DNA of 64,000 bases from Ampelomyces quisqualis (GCA_018398575.1 JAGTXZ010000024.1:930001-994000); one strand, 5' to 3'; counted from the first letter of the stretch, positions 1 through 11,994 are shown. Numbers and translations: made by a program. The notes: a model not told the origin generated them from the sequence alone.

Positions 1-558
1 GGGCGTATCGGAGGAATCCATGACTTTCACCTTGCAATTATTGTGCTCTATTGTAAAACCAATGTGGAAAATCAAGAGTGGGCAGAGCGAGCTTTTTATG
101 GTTGACTTGATGAAATATTGGAACCGGGTCGTGTCCTAGGCTGATACAGGCGTCTCTCACCTCCAACAACCAAGTGCGGAACAGCGCTTTTCTGTCAAGG
201 TCAGATGGCATGCAAAGCCCGAGAGGGTGCAGAATCATTCAAAGGCAATCAATTCAACTCCATTCACAGTCTTTTTATATCACATTATACCATTATGTGT
301 GTGGTGCATCTCGATCAATCATTGCTATACAAAACATCCAGCACCGAACACCGCACGAATTCGGAAAAATTAACGTCCCAATGGTGATCAATGACCTCGA
401 CCTCTTATTCAATACTACACGAATTTTTATCAGATTTCGCAATGCCTTCAACAGATGTGTACGTAAGGACACGCTGCGACTAAGCCAAAATCATCCAAGA
501 GCGAGCCAGAAAGGCGACAACAGCCCGCGAGCTGGATCGCAGCTTCTCAAGCGGCCTC
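1..558. other. Left-edge spacer, no gene recognised
   Basis: No reading frame here looks like protein. The overlapping open frames are short and low in complexity. The right part is the 3' flank of the minus-strand gene ending at 559. Confidence 0.5.
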
Positions 559-2441
559 TTACGAAGATGTGTCAGTATTCTGACTAATGACCGAGTCTTC
601 TGAGATCTCACTCTGAGCATGCGACGATACATCTTCTTCCATCGGTCCACTAGTCTCGGGCGTCGTTGATCCACTGGGCGTACGACCCGCTTCTAGGTCC
701 TTGGCCAGCTTCCAAACATTTGAAAGTTTATATGATGCATCGTTTTCTTCGCAGAATTTGACGCATCGAGTGAAGATGCCGCCGTCGTGCTCCCCTGGGT
801 GCTTTCGCAGGCCGTGACATAGATCTCGGAGGTAAAAATCGGTAGCCTGGGTTTTCTCATCCTCATCTAGCTGTATCAAGTCGGTAGCTCGCATGTCTGT
901 CATGTTCTTGTCCTGGAAAACAGCTCGGTTGATGATATCCCAGTTCTCGCCATATCTCTCGAGTCCCTTCTTGATTGCGGTCGTGCATTTTACTGAACAC
1001 GTGTTGCGTAGATAGGCGGGCTCAATGACGCGATGCGAGTTGAGAGCATCATTTATGGCAGCTGGGCCCCAGCCGCGAGCGTACAGACGGAGCGATACGA
1101 TCGGCCTGCATAACGCGTTGAAGAAGTATACAATAATTTCGGTATCTGTAAGTGGCAGAAGTGGTAGTAGGGCGTTGGTTGGTGGGACCATCCTGTCCAG
1201 GTTGTGGATGCCTCTCTTGTTGATACACGTCAGGGTCTTCTTCGTTCCACTCGGCGGCCCAATGCGACCAGGCGTTAGAGGGGTTCTTGGTGTATGCCCA
1301 AATGTTCCCTAACTTATGGTCAGGACTTGCCACAAAATGCTGGTCACAGCAGAGCGATAGCATCTCACCATAGGATTCGACATTGGTGTGGCCAAACCTA
1401 GCGTAGGTGCCACGTACGTCTTGCCTGGAATCTGGATCTCAAGCCCTTTGCGAGATTTTCTGATGCGGTTCCTGTAGTCGCGGCCATCTGGTGATGGGCT
1501 ACGAGACCGCGCATCTTTTGTACGGTAGGTAAAGGCAGGCTGTAGGGTCTGGGCTGCCGTGATGGGTCCGCGCATGTCGTGTTCGATAGCGATCTTCGCG
1601 TTTTCGACTGCCTTTAGCCTTTGATTCAAGTCTTCTACAATCCCGTGCGTGCGCGCGTTGAATGAGACAAGCTCAAGGATCAAAGCGGCCTGCTCTTCCA
1701 CTACTCAAGTTAGCATTGGCAGTGAAATGCTGCTTGAGGCTGTGGGACTGACTTTTTTGCTCGTTCTCCCTGTGTGCATTCAGCAACCATTGGATGCTAT
1801 ACTGGAGGTCTTCCATCTGTGATTTAGGTACGAAAACGTCGCTCTCGTCTTGACCTGCAACACGTTAGATCTAATCTTTTGTGGTAATATAGTCACGTAC
1901 CATCAGAAGCCGTTGGCGCAAACCCTGGGAAATCCATGCCGTTGGTGTAGCCGGCGTTGCCGCTGTCATCCTGGGCCATTCTGCTTCCTCGATTCTGCGT
2001 CGCGATGTCTCGGTGTCTGAAATTTTGTGCGATGCGATTGTATTTGTGCAGATGTGTTTTTTTGGTGCGATGCAATCTTGTTGCCACCGCCGTTGTCTTG
2101 TTGACACGTCCCGTTGCCATGCCAGGTCCGAGGCGAGATGGAAGGCGCAAGAACGCAGGCGGTGTATGGGCGTTTGCATAATCTCCGCCATGACCGAGTG
2201 CTCCGACCGTGTATGTGCGAGGTGAAACGCCGTGGTACACGTTGGGAGCCAAGTCTTTCTGTCTTGCTGCGTTGCATGGCTTTGTGACCACGGGTGACAA
2301 GATCGAAGGCTTGATGTCGTCTTCTTCGCTGGCTGTGGGCTCAGTACTTGCGTATGGAGAATTTTCAGTGCTCAGATACAATCTAGGCGCAATCGATGCG
2401 ATCGGTAGCTCTGGGCTCTCTTCCCTTTTGATCATCGGCAT
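559..2441 (-). CDS. Uncharacterised fungal protein, 574 aa, four exons
   Basis: I do not recognise the family. Exons on the minus strand are 2441-1901, 1854-1753, 1700-1369 and 1308-559; phases 1, 1 and 0 close exactly. Introns are 46, 51 and 60 nt with donors GTACGT, GTCAGT and GTGAGA and YAG acceptors. The start is the ATG at 2441 (MPMIKREESPELP); the frame stays open upstream but only through a TTG. The N-terminal third is Ser/Pro/Thr-rich and looks disordered. A coiled-coil-like stretch (NQRLKAVENAKIAIEH) lies in exon 3. The C-terminal 220 residues are the conserved-looking part, with a hydrophobic run (NALLPLLPLTDTEII) and a charged helical region ending in an acidic Ser/Thr tail. An alternative model putting an intron near 1190 was dropped because exon 4 reads through in one frame from 1308. 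Function cannot be named; a nuclear or scaffold role would be a guess. Confidence 0.75.
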
Positions 2442-3888
2442 CTTGGTCAGTGTGATGCTGTGTGGTGAGGGGGTAGCGAGGCAAAATAACAAGGGTAGCG
2501 CCAGGGAATTCTAAACATTGCGGAAGTCTGTGCGCTGGCTAGCGATGACGACTGCATGGAGTCAAGTGGCATGGTGAGAGTGAAGACGCGCGCGTCTGTA
2601 CGGTATTGCTGCACAACAGGGCCGCTCCTGCCGTCCGACCACTTCAGTTGCCGCAATGTGAAGACAGCTCATGGCAATAATCTCCCTAGAAGAATATTCT
2701 GAAGCTGATGATGAGTTGGTGTAGGATTTATATCAATCAAAGATATTCGTAAGGATATCCGTGAGAGTGAAGGCGACGGACGCTAGGCAGCGACGGCCGT
2801 GCGATATCAGAGATTGACGTTGCTAACCTAGTGAGGGAAAGAGTATCAGTTCACTGAGGATCAAAACGAGATGAGAGAGATACCAAGAAGAGTCGGTCTC
2901 TCTCACCGGGAAAAGGGTAGAGTGGTAAAGGTCATAACTTCACTGCCAGATTAGATGACTGGTTCACTTCCAGGCTATGAGCGCGCAGAGGTCTATGATC
3001 GGGCGTGCCGTGTTTCTCGCCTACGCCTCGATGTTGGTGTGTCCTTGGACTGAGCCTGACCAACAGTTCCTTGTCATGTTCGTAGATTGCATGTGAAATT
3101 GGTAGCCGCTGCCATGCGGTATGCCATAGTCTGTCAGGGCTTTGGTAAGTCTGTGGACTCTACTCACCACAATCATCAGTTAATAGATTTTCTCATGACC
3201 AACACTGTCCAGGGTCGTGAGTCAATGTGTTTCCACCAAGTGCATCTCATCACAAACTGACGTCTCAAAACTTGGGGACAAATCGTTCCCTTTAGAGCCC
3301 TTGTAGGATAATGCGTTTGTAAGAAAGAGAAAGCGTAGCCGTTTATGCAGCATAGATTCCCTGCGCATCCGCAACGCTTTCCAGGGAGGTCAACAATGAA
3401 AGACGCGTGAAGATGGGACGCATGCCATAAGGCGACGTCCAGATTCGTGCCCACGCTAGCGCTTGAAGCAGAAACGCGCGTCTTCCCAATTTGTCCCATG
3501 CAAGGTAGTACAGCATCAACTTCAGCACCCAGTTGATACCTGAAGCTTGATTTCTACTCGATGTCGAACCGGTGGTAGATTTCTTCTCCACGTCGCAACA
3601 TGGTGGCTCGATGGTGAAAAAGGCAAACATTGACAGAGATGAGAGCAATGCTAGGTGCGGAACTGTGCAAATGCCGCCTTTTGTATATTGTCGAAATCAC
3701 GAATGACACAATCGTCGCAGGATAGACGGATTTCCCAAAGTCTAGAGCTCCAGAGTTGTGTACTGCTCATGTACACGACGTGTCCGTGACGCGGGCTAGT
3801 CTTCCGATTACCGAGGGTGATCAAAGTCAGCTGTTGAGCGCAACGTATCGATGCTCCACATGCTCCTCCACGCTGTGCATCCGCCATT
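2442..3888. other. 1.4-kb spacer between divergent genes
   Basis: Serves as 5' region for the unknown gene to the left (minus) and the reductase to the right (plus). Only short, mutually overlapping open frames occur and none has a recognisable motif. No RNA gene was seen. Confidence 0.5.
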
Positions 3889-4908
3889 ATGCCCACCCAG
3901 ATCCTGATTGTCGGCGCGGGCGCCATTGGAGCATTCTACGCGTCGCGCCTCGCCCTCGTGCCCGATGTCGCCGTGTCCGTGATATGTAGGTCGAACTACT
4001 CGGCGGTCAAGTCACGTGGCTTCAAGATCACCTCTCCGCAATACGGCAACTATACATACACCCCTGTGCACACTTTCGCAAACCCCGAAGAAGCACGAAA
4101 GATCAACATACAATGGGACTACATTGTCGTCAGCACGAAGGCCCTGCCGGACGTCAGCGACGACTCGGTGATACTGGAGCGTCTGGTTGGAGGCACGACT
4201 GCCATTGTCCTCATTCAAAACGGCCTGGGCGTCGAGGACCCGTACACGAAGCGCTTCCCTCATGCCGCGATATGTTCTGCTGTCACAATCGCGACATGCG
4301 CGCAACCCGAACACGGCGTCATAAAACACAACCGCTGGACGCGCATAAACTCCGGGCCCTATCTCCCGCATCTAGATACGGGCAGCGCAAAGGCCACAGA
4401 TGCGCGCATAACAGAGCAGAACAACGCGTTCATTGCGCTGCTGAAAGAAGGCGGCATCAAGGACGCTGAAGCCTACTCGCACGCCAAGCTCCAACTCGTT
4501 CGATGGCACAAGATCGCCATCAACGCATCCATGAACCCATCTTCCGTCCTCACGCTCTGCTCATCCAACTACGCCATGTCCATAGATTCCGAGATACAGC
4601 TCCACCTGACTGGCGTCATGCACGAGATCCTAGCGACAGCCCCAAAAATCCTTGGTCAGCCAATGCCCAAGGAATTCGCGACACCGGAACAAATTCTACG
4701 GAGTACGCAGAAGAATACGAGTGGCAGTAAACCGAGCATGGCCGTCGACTGGGAACAAGGAAAGCGGATGGAGATCGAGGTTATTCTGGGCAATCCAATC
4801 AGAATCGCGAGAGCGAGAGGATTGGAGATGCCGAGGTTGCACAGCTTGTATGCGCTGGTGAGGATGGCGCAGGAGGTTAGGGACGCGAAGAGAGGGAGTA
4901 AATTGTGA
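3889..4908 (+). CDS. 2-dehydropantoate 2-reductase (ApbA/PanE) family protein, 339 aa, single exon
   Basis: Ketopantoate reductases reduce 2-dehydropantoate to pantoate with NADPH, a step towards coenzyme A. The protein starts with a Rossmann nucleotide-binding motif at residues 5-15 (ILIVGAGAIGAFY). It has the family's central IQNGLGVE segment and, in the C-terminal half, the helix with Lys and Asn (RWHKIAINASMNP) that corresponds to the catalytic Lys and substrate-binding Asn of PanE. The ATG at 3889 directly precedes the Rossmann strand, so the start is well placed. Length fits the family (about 300-380 aa). Fungi carry several paralogues, so this may act on another 2-keto acid rather than on ketopantoate itself. 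No intron is needed. The gene stands alone between long spacers. Confidence 0.88.
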   Translation: MPTQILIVGAGAIGAFYASRLALVPDVAVSVICRSNYSAVKSRGFKITSPQYGNYTYTPVHTFANPEEARKINIQWDYIVVSTKALPDVSDDSVILERLVGGTTAIVLIQNGLGVEDPYTKRFPHAAICSAVTIATCAQPEHGVIKHNRWTRINSGPYLPHLDTGSAKATDARITEQNNAFIALLKEGGIKDAEAYSHAKLQLVRWHKIAINASMNPSSVLTLCSSNYAMSIDSEIQLHLTGVMHEILATAPKILGQPMPKEFATPEQILRSTQKNTSGSKPSMAVDWEQGKRMEIEVILGNPIRIARARGLEMPRLHSLYALVRMAQEVRDAKRGSKL

Positions 4909-4937
4909 TTCAATTGAAAATTGGACCTTGCACTCAC

Positions 4938-5117
4938 CATGCATCTCGTCAGCATCAACTATTTGCTCCTGTTTGAGCAAGCCCGGGATTATAGTGGCAG
5001 CTGGCGTCGATTCTGGTGACGATGACGTAGGCATCGCGACCTGCGAAACAACAACATCATTGCGAGCTCGGCCACTACTTCCGAACATACCTCACCAAAA
5101 CATGTTGACGTTTCCAT
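4938..5117 (-). CDS. Possible short or broken minus-strand gene fragment
   Basis: An ATG at 5117 opens nine codons (METSTCFGE), followed by a 50-nt intron with a good donor (GTATGT) and CAG acceptor (5090-5041). A second in-frame exon (5040-4938) is Ser/Pro-rich then helical (LLKQEQIVDADEMH) and ends at a GTGAGT donor. Any further exon would lie antisense inside the 3' end of the reductase gene; a CCTAAC branch and CCAG acceptor exist there but give only 17 more codons. This may be a real small gene, a relic, or chance splice signals. Confidence 0.2.
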
Positions 5118-6387
5118 GGACGCCAGTCTATTCAAGGAGCGGCCATAGTTTCACCGTGCGTCTTGACTTGACCTGCTGATTCATATTGGTGAGGCCACCG
5201 ACGCCGCGTTTACGGCCCGATTCCGTCAGACCTTGTGCAAGGTCTGCACCATTTACCTGCCTCGAACCAGCTATTCAGCAGGTTCATCCACTCTAGCGCT
5301 CGCTGAGTTCCAAGATCGCTGGCCAAGTCCTGCAAGAGCATTTTTCAGCACGGTGCGTCGATACTATCACATAGTCCGCAAGGCGCCTTCGCCAAGGTCT
5401 CGAAACTACTATCAAGAATGAGGGTAGCAGCGACAGGATTGCCCTAAGCAAATTTCTCGCCCTGTTCGCTCCTGGAGAAGCTTGCTCGGCTAGGAGCCTC
5501 CCGGAGTCATCTCAGAGCGAAGCCACCAAGCAAAGTTTTGAGAATGTGGCGGAGCTCCTTCGCCAACCAGACCGATGCAGCAGCTTTGGTGCAAAGAAGT
5601 TCTCTAACGCCAGGGTCTTTTCGCCGACGCAGAGTTTGATATCTAAGGATTGCATAACTCAGCGTCTGGCAATTCGTCGTCTTTCTACTGGCCTGAGATC
5701 TGGGGTGATCAGTGGGCACCTTTTGAGCCTGCTTCCTAGGATGATGGTCTTTGTCGTCGAACGTATCAGCCCAGACATAATTTCAAGGTAGGCAGAGAAG
5801 TTTCGTCCGCAACTGGGAACGATGGAGTATTTTGGCGAGGGTCGTTGATCCCCGAAAGCTTCCTTTCGCGATATGGTAATCATCGTCGGCCAACCCCCAA
5901 CATGCCACGACATCACCTAACTGCTCCTGCCGCACCAACTATTGAGTACATACAGAGCAGGGAATAATGTATTTTGAACATTCTCCCGCCATTTTGGTGT
6001 TTCGCTCTGCGACATGACGGAAAGGCGCATCGTACGCAAGTTAGCCGTAGCGCTCGATGAATGCATTCATTTATGTCTACTCGGAGATGCGGGTTTGAGT
6101 CTCGCCGTGTCATTTTATTCTTGCACAGCATGTTGATGTACTTCGTTTTGCTGTGCAAAGCTTGCTATCGCGCCCTAATACTGATATTCAATACTGTTCA
6201 AGAGTCTTCCCCGTCAAGACTGAAGTTGAGCCGGGCACGTGCCGGGCTAGGCTGAATCGGGATGCGACAACAGGACCCCAATGCCTGCTCCGAATCCGCC
6301 GCACGGGCGCGTCGCGCGACGTCAACCGCAATCTGGCCGCAGAGCCACAGCACGTTGGACGGCCACGAGCTCCCATTACCACCCGCC
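5118..6387. other. 1.3-kb spacer, no gene recognised
   Basis: No convincing coding frame. A tRNA T-arm-like segment followed by TTTT sits near 6085-6115, but no cloverleaf can be completed (see rejected items). The last part is the 5' region of the Yip1-domain gene. Confidence 0.45.
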
Positions 6388-7455
6388 ATGGCAAACAGAG
6401 GCTATGATGTCGTTGTAGACGTCGACCAAGAAGTACAGCACTCCCCCTTAACCTCGGCCACCACAAACAGCCCCAGCTGACAGTCTCCCAGGGCGATCTA
6501 GGCCACACCGACCTCCAAGAAGACCTCGAATTCCACAGCTCCAGTACGCTTCCCCTCTCTCTCTCTTTCTCCCCCTCAGCCTATTCCAACACGCTTCAGA
6601 CTTCGACACACACCCCACCTCGGCCCGCAGCGCCCCCAAAATCCAACCGGATTCGCAATCCTTCCTGCCCGGCCCAGCCCCTTCCTCCACGACCTCCTCG
6701 CGCAAACACTACCTGTGGACGCTCTCCTTCTACGCCCAGGCCTTCGACGTCGACACAGCTGAAGTCCTGCGCCGCTGCTCCTCGGCCATCTACCCGCGCG
6801 CCAACTTCCTCGACGTGCTCGAAGGGAACCCCGACTTGTACGGCCCCGTGTGGATCGCGACGACGGTCGTGGTGATTTTGTTTTTGACAGGCACGATTAA
6901 TCAGTATCTTGCGCAGAAAGGCGTGGGCAAGTTTGAGTATGATTTCAAGCTGCTGAGTGGGGCCGCGGGGCTGGTGTATGGGTACACGGCCGCCGTGCCT
7001 GTTGCGCTGTGGGCTGTGCTGAAGTGGTATGGGAGTGAGAGTGCGAATTTACTGGAGTGTGCTTGTTTGTATGGGTATGCGAATTTGGTGTGGATTGTGG
7101 TTGCGTTGGTTAGCTGGAGTCCCGTGGCTAGTGAGTTTCTCTCTCCCCCTTCCATCTCCATGCCCAAAAACGAACGCGTAATATGTGCTGATATGTAATG
7201 ACAGTTCTCAATTACGTCTTCATAGCCCTGGGTCTCGCCTTCTCGGCTTTCTTCCTGCTGCGCAATTTATACCCCGTCCTGAGCACCACGGAAGCCAAGA
7301 CGAGTAAGGCGCTGCTTATCGTCGTCTTGGCACTGCACGCGGGCTTTGCCATTGCGATCAAAGTGCTATTCTTCGCAGCGACGAGTCCGATTGGGGATCC
7401 CAAGGGTGGAAAGGGTGACGGTGACGGCAAAGGAGACATGATGTTCAAGTTTTGA
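6388..7455 (+). CDS. Yip1-domain protein (YIPF1/YIPF2-like, Golgi/ER membrane), 292 aa, four exons
   Basis: Yip1-family proteins are five-pass membrane proteins of the early secretory pathway that interact with Rab/Ypt GTPases and affect vesicle budding. Exons are 6388-6432, 6492-6543, 6600-7130 and 7205-7455, with introns of 58, 56 and 74 nt; phases 0, 1 and 1 close. The first exon gives MANRGYDVVVDVDQE, and the soluble N-terminal region continues with HTDLQEDLEFHSS. The Yip1 signature DLYGPVW appears at about residue 135, before five hydrophobic segments ending near IKVLFFAAT. A short Gly/Asp/Lys-rich tail closes the protein. The length and order (acidic N-terminus, then the membrane domain) fit the YIPF1/2 (yeast Yip5-like) branch better than Yip1 itself; that placement is inference. 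The gene converges on glycogen phosphorylase. Confidence 0.87.
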
Positions 7456-7890
7456 GCGCAACGACAAACAAGGGTCGCGACACTGATGAACGTAAGAGTA
7501 GCAAAGGACATCTACTTCCACTTGGAATTCAGCTGATCAAACCCATCTCCTCCTCCAAACAACTATACCTTTTCTATTCCATACCGCCCTTCTCCCAATC
7601 CTCTCCCTCCATCGCCTCATGCACATACTCATCCTCCCAAATTTTTCGACTTGCGGGAGAAGCGGAGGCAGGTAATGAAGTTGGTGGGTTGAAGTATGAG
7701 ACTGTGAAAGTACTCGATACTCAACGGGTGGGACGCGGTTCAAAAGGGCATCTATTCCAGTTCACTCCCTCTAGCCTACATGTTTGCAACTTCACCTGTA
7801 CCAACACATGCACTCATTGATGGAAAGAAGGCATGGACATTTCTACTAGTCTACCAATCTTTTACAAGACATACGCCCCACTACTTAAAT
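7456..7890. other. Convergent 3' spacer
   Basis: Lies between the stop codons of the Yip1-domain gene and glycogen phosphorylase, so it should hold both 3' untranslated regions. Nothing else was seen. Confidence 0.6.
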
Positions 7891-10800
7891 CTATGGCACA
7901 GGCTCGTCCTTGGGCACAAGTGGCTCCACATTCCAGATGGCCTCGGCATACTCGTCAATACACCTGTCACTCGAGAAGAATCCCATTCTTGCAACAGTAG
8001 TGATGCACTTTGTAGTCCACTCCTCCGTGTTCTTGTAGCTCTCGTCAATGAGCTCCTGTGTCTTGATGTACGACGCAAAGTCGTCGGAGACGAGATAGTA
8101 GTCGCCATGCTCGACAATGCCGTTGAGGAGAGCAGAGAAGCGGTCAGCATCACCAAACATCCCTTGGTGGATGCTGTCGAAGACCTTGGCGAGCGCGGGG
8201 TCGAGCTGGTAGTGCGAGTAGAGATGTGCATGGCGCAGGTCCTCGACGTCCTCTGCGAGGTTTCCGAAGAGGAAGATGTTGTTCTCGCCAATCTCGCGGG
8301 TGATTTCGATCTGGGATGAATTAATTTCATGTCCAATGTGTAGCATAGTATACTTACGTTAGCACCGTCGCATGTTCCGATGATCAGACCACCGTTCAGA
8401 CAGAACTTCATGTTCGAAGTTCCCGATGCCTCGGTACCCGCAGTGGAGATGTGCTCGCTGATGTCGCTGGCAGGGCAGATAATTTCGGCCTTGCTGACGT
8501 TGTAGTCTTCGATGAAAACGACCTTGAGCAAATCGCCAACATCCTTGTCGTTGTTCACGACATCTCCAACCTTATTCACCAGGTGAATGACCGTCTTTGC
8601 CATCCAGTATCCAGGAGCAGCCTTGCCACCAAAAATCGACACACGAGGAGCGAGCTTCTTCCTGTCTTCTGGCGACATGGCCTTGATCTGGAGGTAGCGG
8701 TGGATGACGCCAAAAATGTTGAGCTGTTGACGCTTGTACTCGTGGATACGTTTGACCTGGACATCGAAAAGCGCAGCCGGGTTCACGGTGATGCCTTGGT
8801 GCTCTTTGATGTGTTTCGCAAGTCGGACCTTGTTGGCATACTTGATCTCGCGAAACTCCTTGCGGAACTCTTTGTCATCGACATATGCCTCCAGCTTGTG
8901 TAGAAGTGTCAAGTCCTTCAAGAATTCGTGTCCGCCCAACTTTGACGCGATCAAAGCTGAGAGCCTTGGGTTGGCCTGGTGTAGCCATCTCCGGGGTGTG
9001 ATGCCGTTAGTGACGTTGGTGAATTTGTCGGGTCCGTAGATCTTGACAAAGTCCTTGAAGATGGTGGTCTTGATGAGGTCGGAGTGCAGCTCGGCTACAC
9101 CGTTGACCTTGTGTGAGCCAATCAAGGCGAGGTATGCCATGCGAACCATCTTGGGTTGCGACTCCTCGATGATCGAGATGCGACCGAGCATCTCGCGGTC
9201 CTTGGGGAAATTGCGCTCGACGAATTGAAGGAAGTTCAGGTTGATATCTGTAAAAGTCCAAGGTCAGCGATTCATCTCAGTGCAGCTTGCAATGTTACCA
9301 ACCGTAGATGATCTGCAAGTGACGCGGAAGCAAATGCTGCATGAGCGGAACCGACCACTTCTCAAGAGCTTCGGGAAGCACGGTGTGGTTGGTGTATCCG
9401 AAAGTCTTCTGAACGACTGCAGACTGTCAGTATCGAGTCGAGGCGTCTCGTCTCGATCGACCGCACTCACTGTTCCATGCATCGTCCCACTCCAATCCTT
9501 CGATATCGATGAGTATCCTCAGAAGCTCAGGAATCGCGAGAGTTGGGTGAGTGTCGTTGAGCTGAATGGCGACAGAGTTGGGAAACTCCTTCCACACCTT
9601 CTTGCTCTTCTTGAAGCGGCGGACGATGTCGTATAGTGAGGCAGCACACCAGAAGTACTGCTGCTTCAAGCGGAGCTCCTTGCCACGCTCGAGGCTAGAG
9701 ATGTCAGGACATGTCCAATGCGACACAGAGTGTATGCGTACTTGTCGTTGGGGTAGAGCACAGCGGAAATGGTCTCAGCACGCTGCTGGTCCGCTACCGA
9801 GCTCTCGTACTCGCCAGAGTTGAACTTCTGGAAGTCGAACTCGCCACTGGCAGCCTTGCTACCCCATAGACGCAGGTTGTTGCACGTGCCGGTCTTGTAT
9901 CCAGGAACTGCGCCAGTTAGCTTCCTACTATCGAACTTCATCTCCACTCACCAGGGACGTCGAAAGCGACCGCCTGAACAATCTCGCCGCCCTCCCACGA
10001 GCACTGCTGCTTGCCCTCGTCATCCTGCCAGCGGTTGACATTTCCGTAGAACTGCACGTCCACGACGATGTCGTGGCGCTGGAACTCCCACGGGTTGAAA
10101 TCGAGCCAGTAGTCTGGGACTTCGACCTGGTATCCGTCGACAATCTCCTGCTTAAAGATGCCGTATCTGTATCGCAGGCCGTAGCCCCAGGCCGGGTAGT
10201 TGAGCGAGGCCATGGAATCGAGGAAGCAGGCGGCGAGGCGTCCGAGACCGCCGTTGCCGAGGGCGGCGTCGTGTTCCTGCGAAATGACATCTTCCATGCG
10301 GAAGCCTAGGTCGGCAAGACCCTCTGCAGATGTGTGAGAGAAGGCCATGGCAGGGTGGAGGGTGGGAAAGCGTACTCTCGGCGACGTCCTTTTGCTCGAC
10401 GTTGAGCATAGCGTTGTCCAGAGCGCGTCCCATCAAGAACTCGAGGGACAGGTCTGTCGTGGTCAGTCACTGGTGCGGCATCTCCCGACTCGGACCAGCT
10501 CACAGTATATGCGCTTCTGGTCAGCAAAAGTCTGCGTCTGCTGCGTCTTGTTCCAGTCCAAGACCAATCGGTCCCGGAAGGCCAGCGCAGTGCCCGCATA
10601 GGCGGCCGACTCATCGCAATTGAACAGCGAGCGGGCCAGCGTCGTCTCAATGTGGCGCACGGCTTCCTTCTCAAAGTCTTCTGGCGTGGTAAACGGCTTG
10701 GGCATCTACCCCGCGGCGGGTCAGCACCACCCCCACACAAGAAGCTACCCCGCAATGGCGGGGGTGATGCACTTACAAACTTCCGCCAGGCCTCGCGCTG

Positions 10801-10971
10801 GGGCTCGGGGATGCTCGCCTCGACGCTCTTGATCTCGCCGGGGCCAAAGCCAGTGACTGTGCGCTTGTGCTTTGGGCGCGTGAAGTTGGGGCCGACGGGG
10901 CCCTTGAGGTCAGCAATGGGCGCGCTGCTCGAGGGGCGGCGCTCGCGGGGGGAGGGAGCCGTAGCCGCCAT
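7891..10971 (-). CDS. GPH1: Glycogen phosphorylase, 886 aa, nine exons
   Basis: Glycogen phosphorylase (EC 2.4.1.1) releases glucose-1-phosphate from glycogen using pyridoxal phosphate. Exons (minus) are 10971-10777, 10705-10504, 10453-10376, 10323-9952, 9907-9742, 9694-9471, 9416-9303, 9247-8358 and 8310-7891. Every junction is phase-consistent and the product is 886 aa, the family's usual size. Landmarks: YYLSLEFLMGRAL, the active-site gate GNGGLGRLAACFLDS, QLNDTHPTLAIPELLR, NVTNGITPRRW, HEYKRQQLN, and the PLP-binding segment EASGTSNMKF with the lysine near residue 731. The N-terminal 60 residues are Ser/Pro-rich with a TRPKHKRTVTG segment. Threonine in that kind of arginine-rich context is the site of regulatory phosphorylation in yeast Gph1; equivalence is inferred. 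The start is the ATG at 10971 (MAATAPSPRERR); a TTG-initiated extension was ignored. A G-rich strand lies just upstream. Confidence 0.96.
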
Positions 10972-11994
10972 GTTGAGGGCTGGAGTGGCAGTCAATGGCG
11001 GAGAGGCGCGGATGGCCGGGCGATTGTGGGTGCAGCAGCGGTGAGGGCGGGGTGCGGGGAGAGATGGGGGGGAGGGGGGGGGAAGATGGTGGGGGAGGGG
11101 AGAGGAGGCGAGGCGAGGCGAAGGGAGAGGAGAGGAGAGGGATTCAGGTTAGTATCAAGAGAGGAACAGGCCAGGCAGCAGCTAGCTTATAAAGCGTCAA
11201 TGACCAGACTCGAGTGTTGACTACTGTGCCCCAGGCGCAAAGGACGGTAGCAGTCCACCCCGACGGCCATCAGACGATGATGACGGCATGGGAAATACAA
11301 TGTTGTTGAGAAGAGGGCGGCGGGCCTATGCAAGCTGCTGCAGCGCTAGAGACTGGCCCTATATATGCAGTGGTATATACAGTATTATATTGATACCATG
11401 TATCGAACTTTTTCGAAAGTGATACATGCAGGAGAAGCAGCAAGCTTCTAACAGCCCTGTGCTGCTGTTAGAAACCGTAGGTAAAGAGATCCCGATTGAT
11501 TACCACTTGCCTCTTGGGGACTAGCCCTGATACAATGATACGGTATTACTTTAGTATGTGATCAGATATGATACCAGATATACAAGGTTTTTGCTTACTA
11601 TACGGTATCTTCCCATCTCCATGCGGCGCCCGCCGCCAATACGCTGGTGCATGTCCTGCCCCTCCACACTTGACACTCGACATTATGCGGGGCAAGTCAC
11701 GGCAAGACGTGCGCAAACGGCACCACTGGGAACATGGTAATACACAAACACCAAGATTGAATTCGTGCCATGGACAATACAAACGCCATCTTCACCGCCT
11801 CTTGCGCGGTGCATGCGAGTTCAGATGGGAAAACTCAACTCTGGTCTCCAGAGCTGATGGTGGTGGGTGGGTATCATGCAAGCAAAGCAAGCAACCCAAC
11901 AAGGTGCTGCACGTCTTCCAGGGTGCAGTGAACGCCATACCAGTGTCAGACTCCCCCAAACTCCAGAAATGCTTGGTGTCATGGATGCCCGCTC
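10972..11994. other. 1-kb spacer upstream of glycogen phosphorylase
   Basis: Contains the promoter of glycogen phosphorylase (right to left) and the 3' flank of the cyclin-like gene. The part at 11330-11600 is AT-richer with many TATA-like words. No gene was recognised. Confidence 0.5.
11041..11140 (+). promoter_or_regulatory. G-rich strand (G-quadruplex-capable) upstream of glycogen phosphorylase
   Basis: About 100 bp are almost pure purine on the plus strand, with at least five runs of four or more G within 60 bp (11041-11100). AGGGG words, which match the stress-response element core, occur repeatedly. It starts 70 bp upstream of the ATG at 10971. Stress-element control of glycogen genes is known in yeast; function here is inference. 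Confidence 0.4.

Noticed and set aside
174..587. 137-codon plus-strand frame at the left edge
   Set aside because: Composition is not protein-like and it overlaps the 3' end of the minus-strand gene without supporting features.
559..1191. Treating the C-terminal frame of the first gene as a separate 210-aa protein
   Set aside because: The same frame is open upstream to an acceptor at 1309 and joins three further exons in phase.
6015..6115. tRNA-like 3' half (T-arm GCGGG-TTTGAGT-CTCGC followed by CGTGTCA and TTTT)
   Set aside because: The T-loop has TTT instead of TTC, no matching 5' acceptor TGACACG exists within 100 bp, and no anticodon arm can be drawn, with or without introns. At best a tRNA relic.
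7780..9823. Long plus-strand frames across glycogen phosphorylase
   Set aside because: Antisense shadows of a highly conserved coding region with strong codon bias; their translations show no domain.
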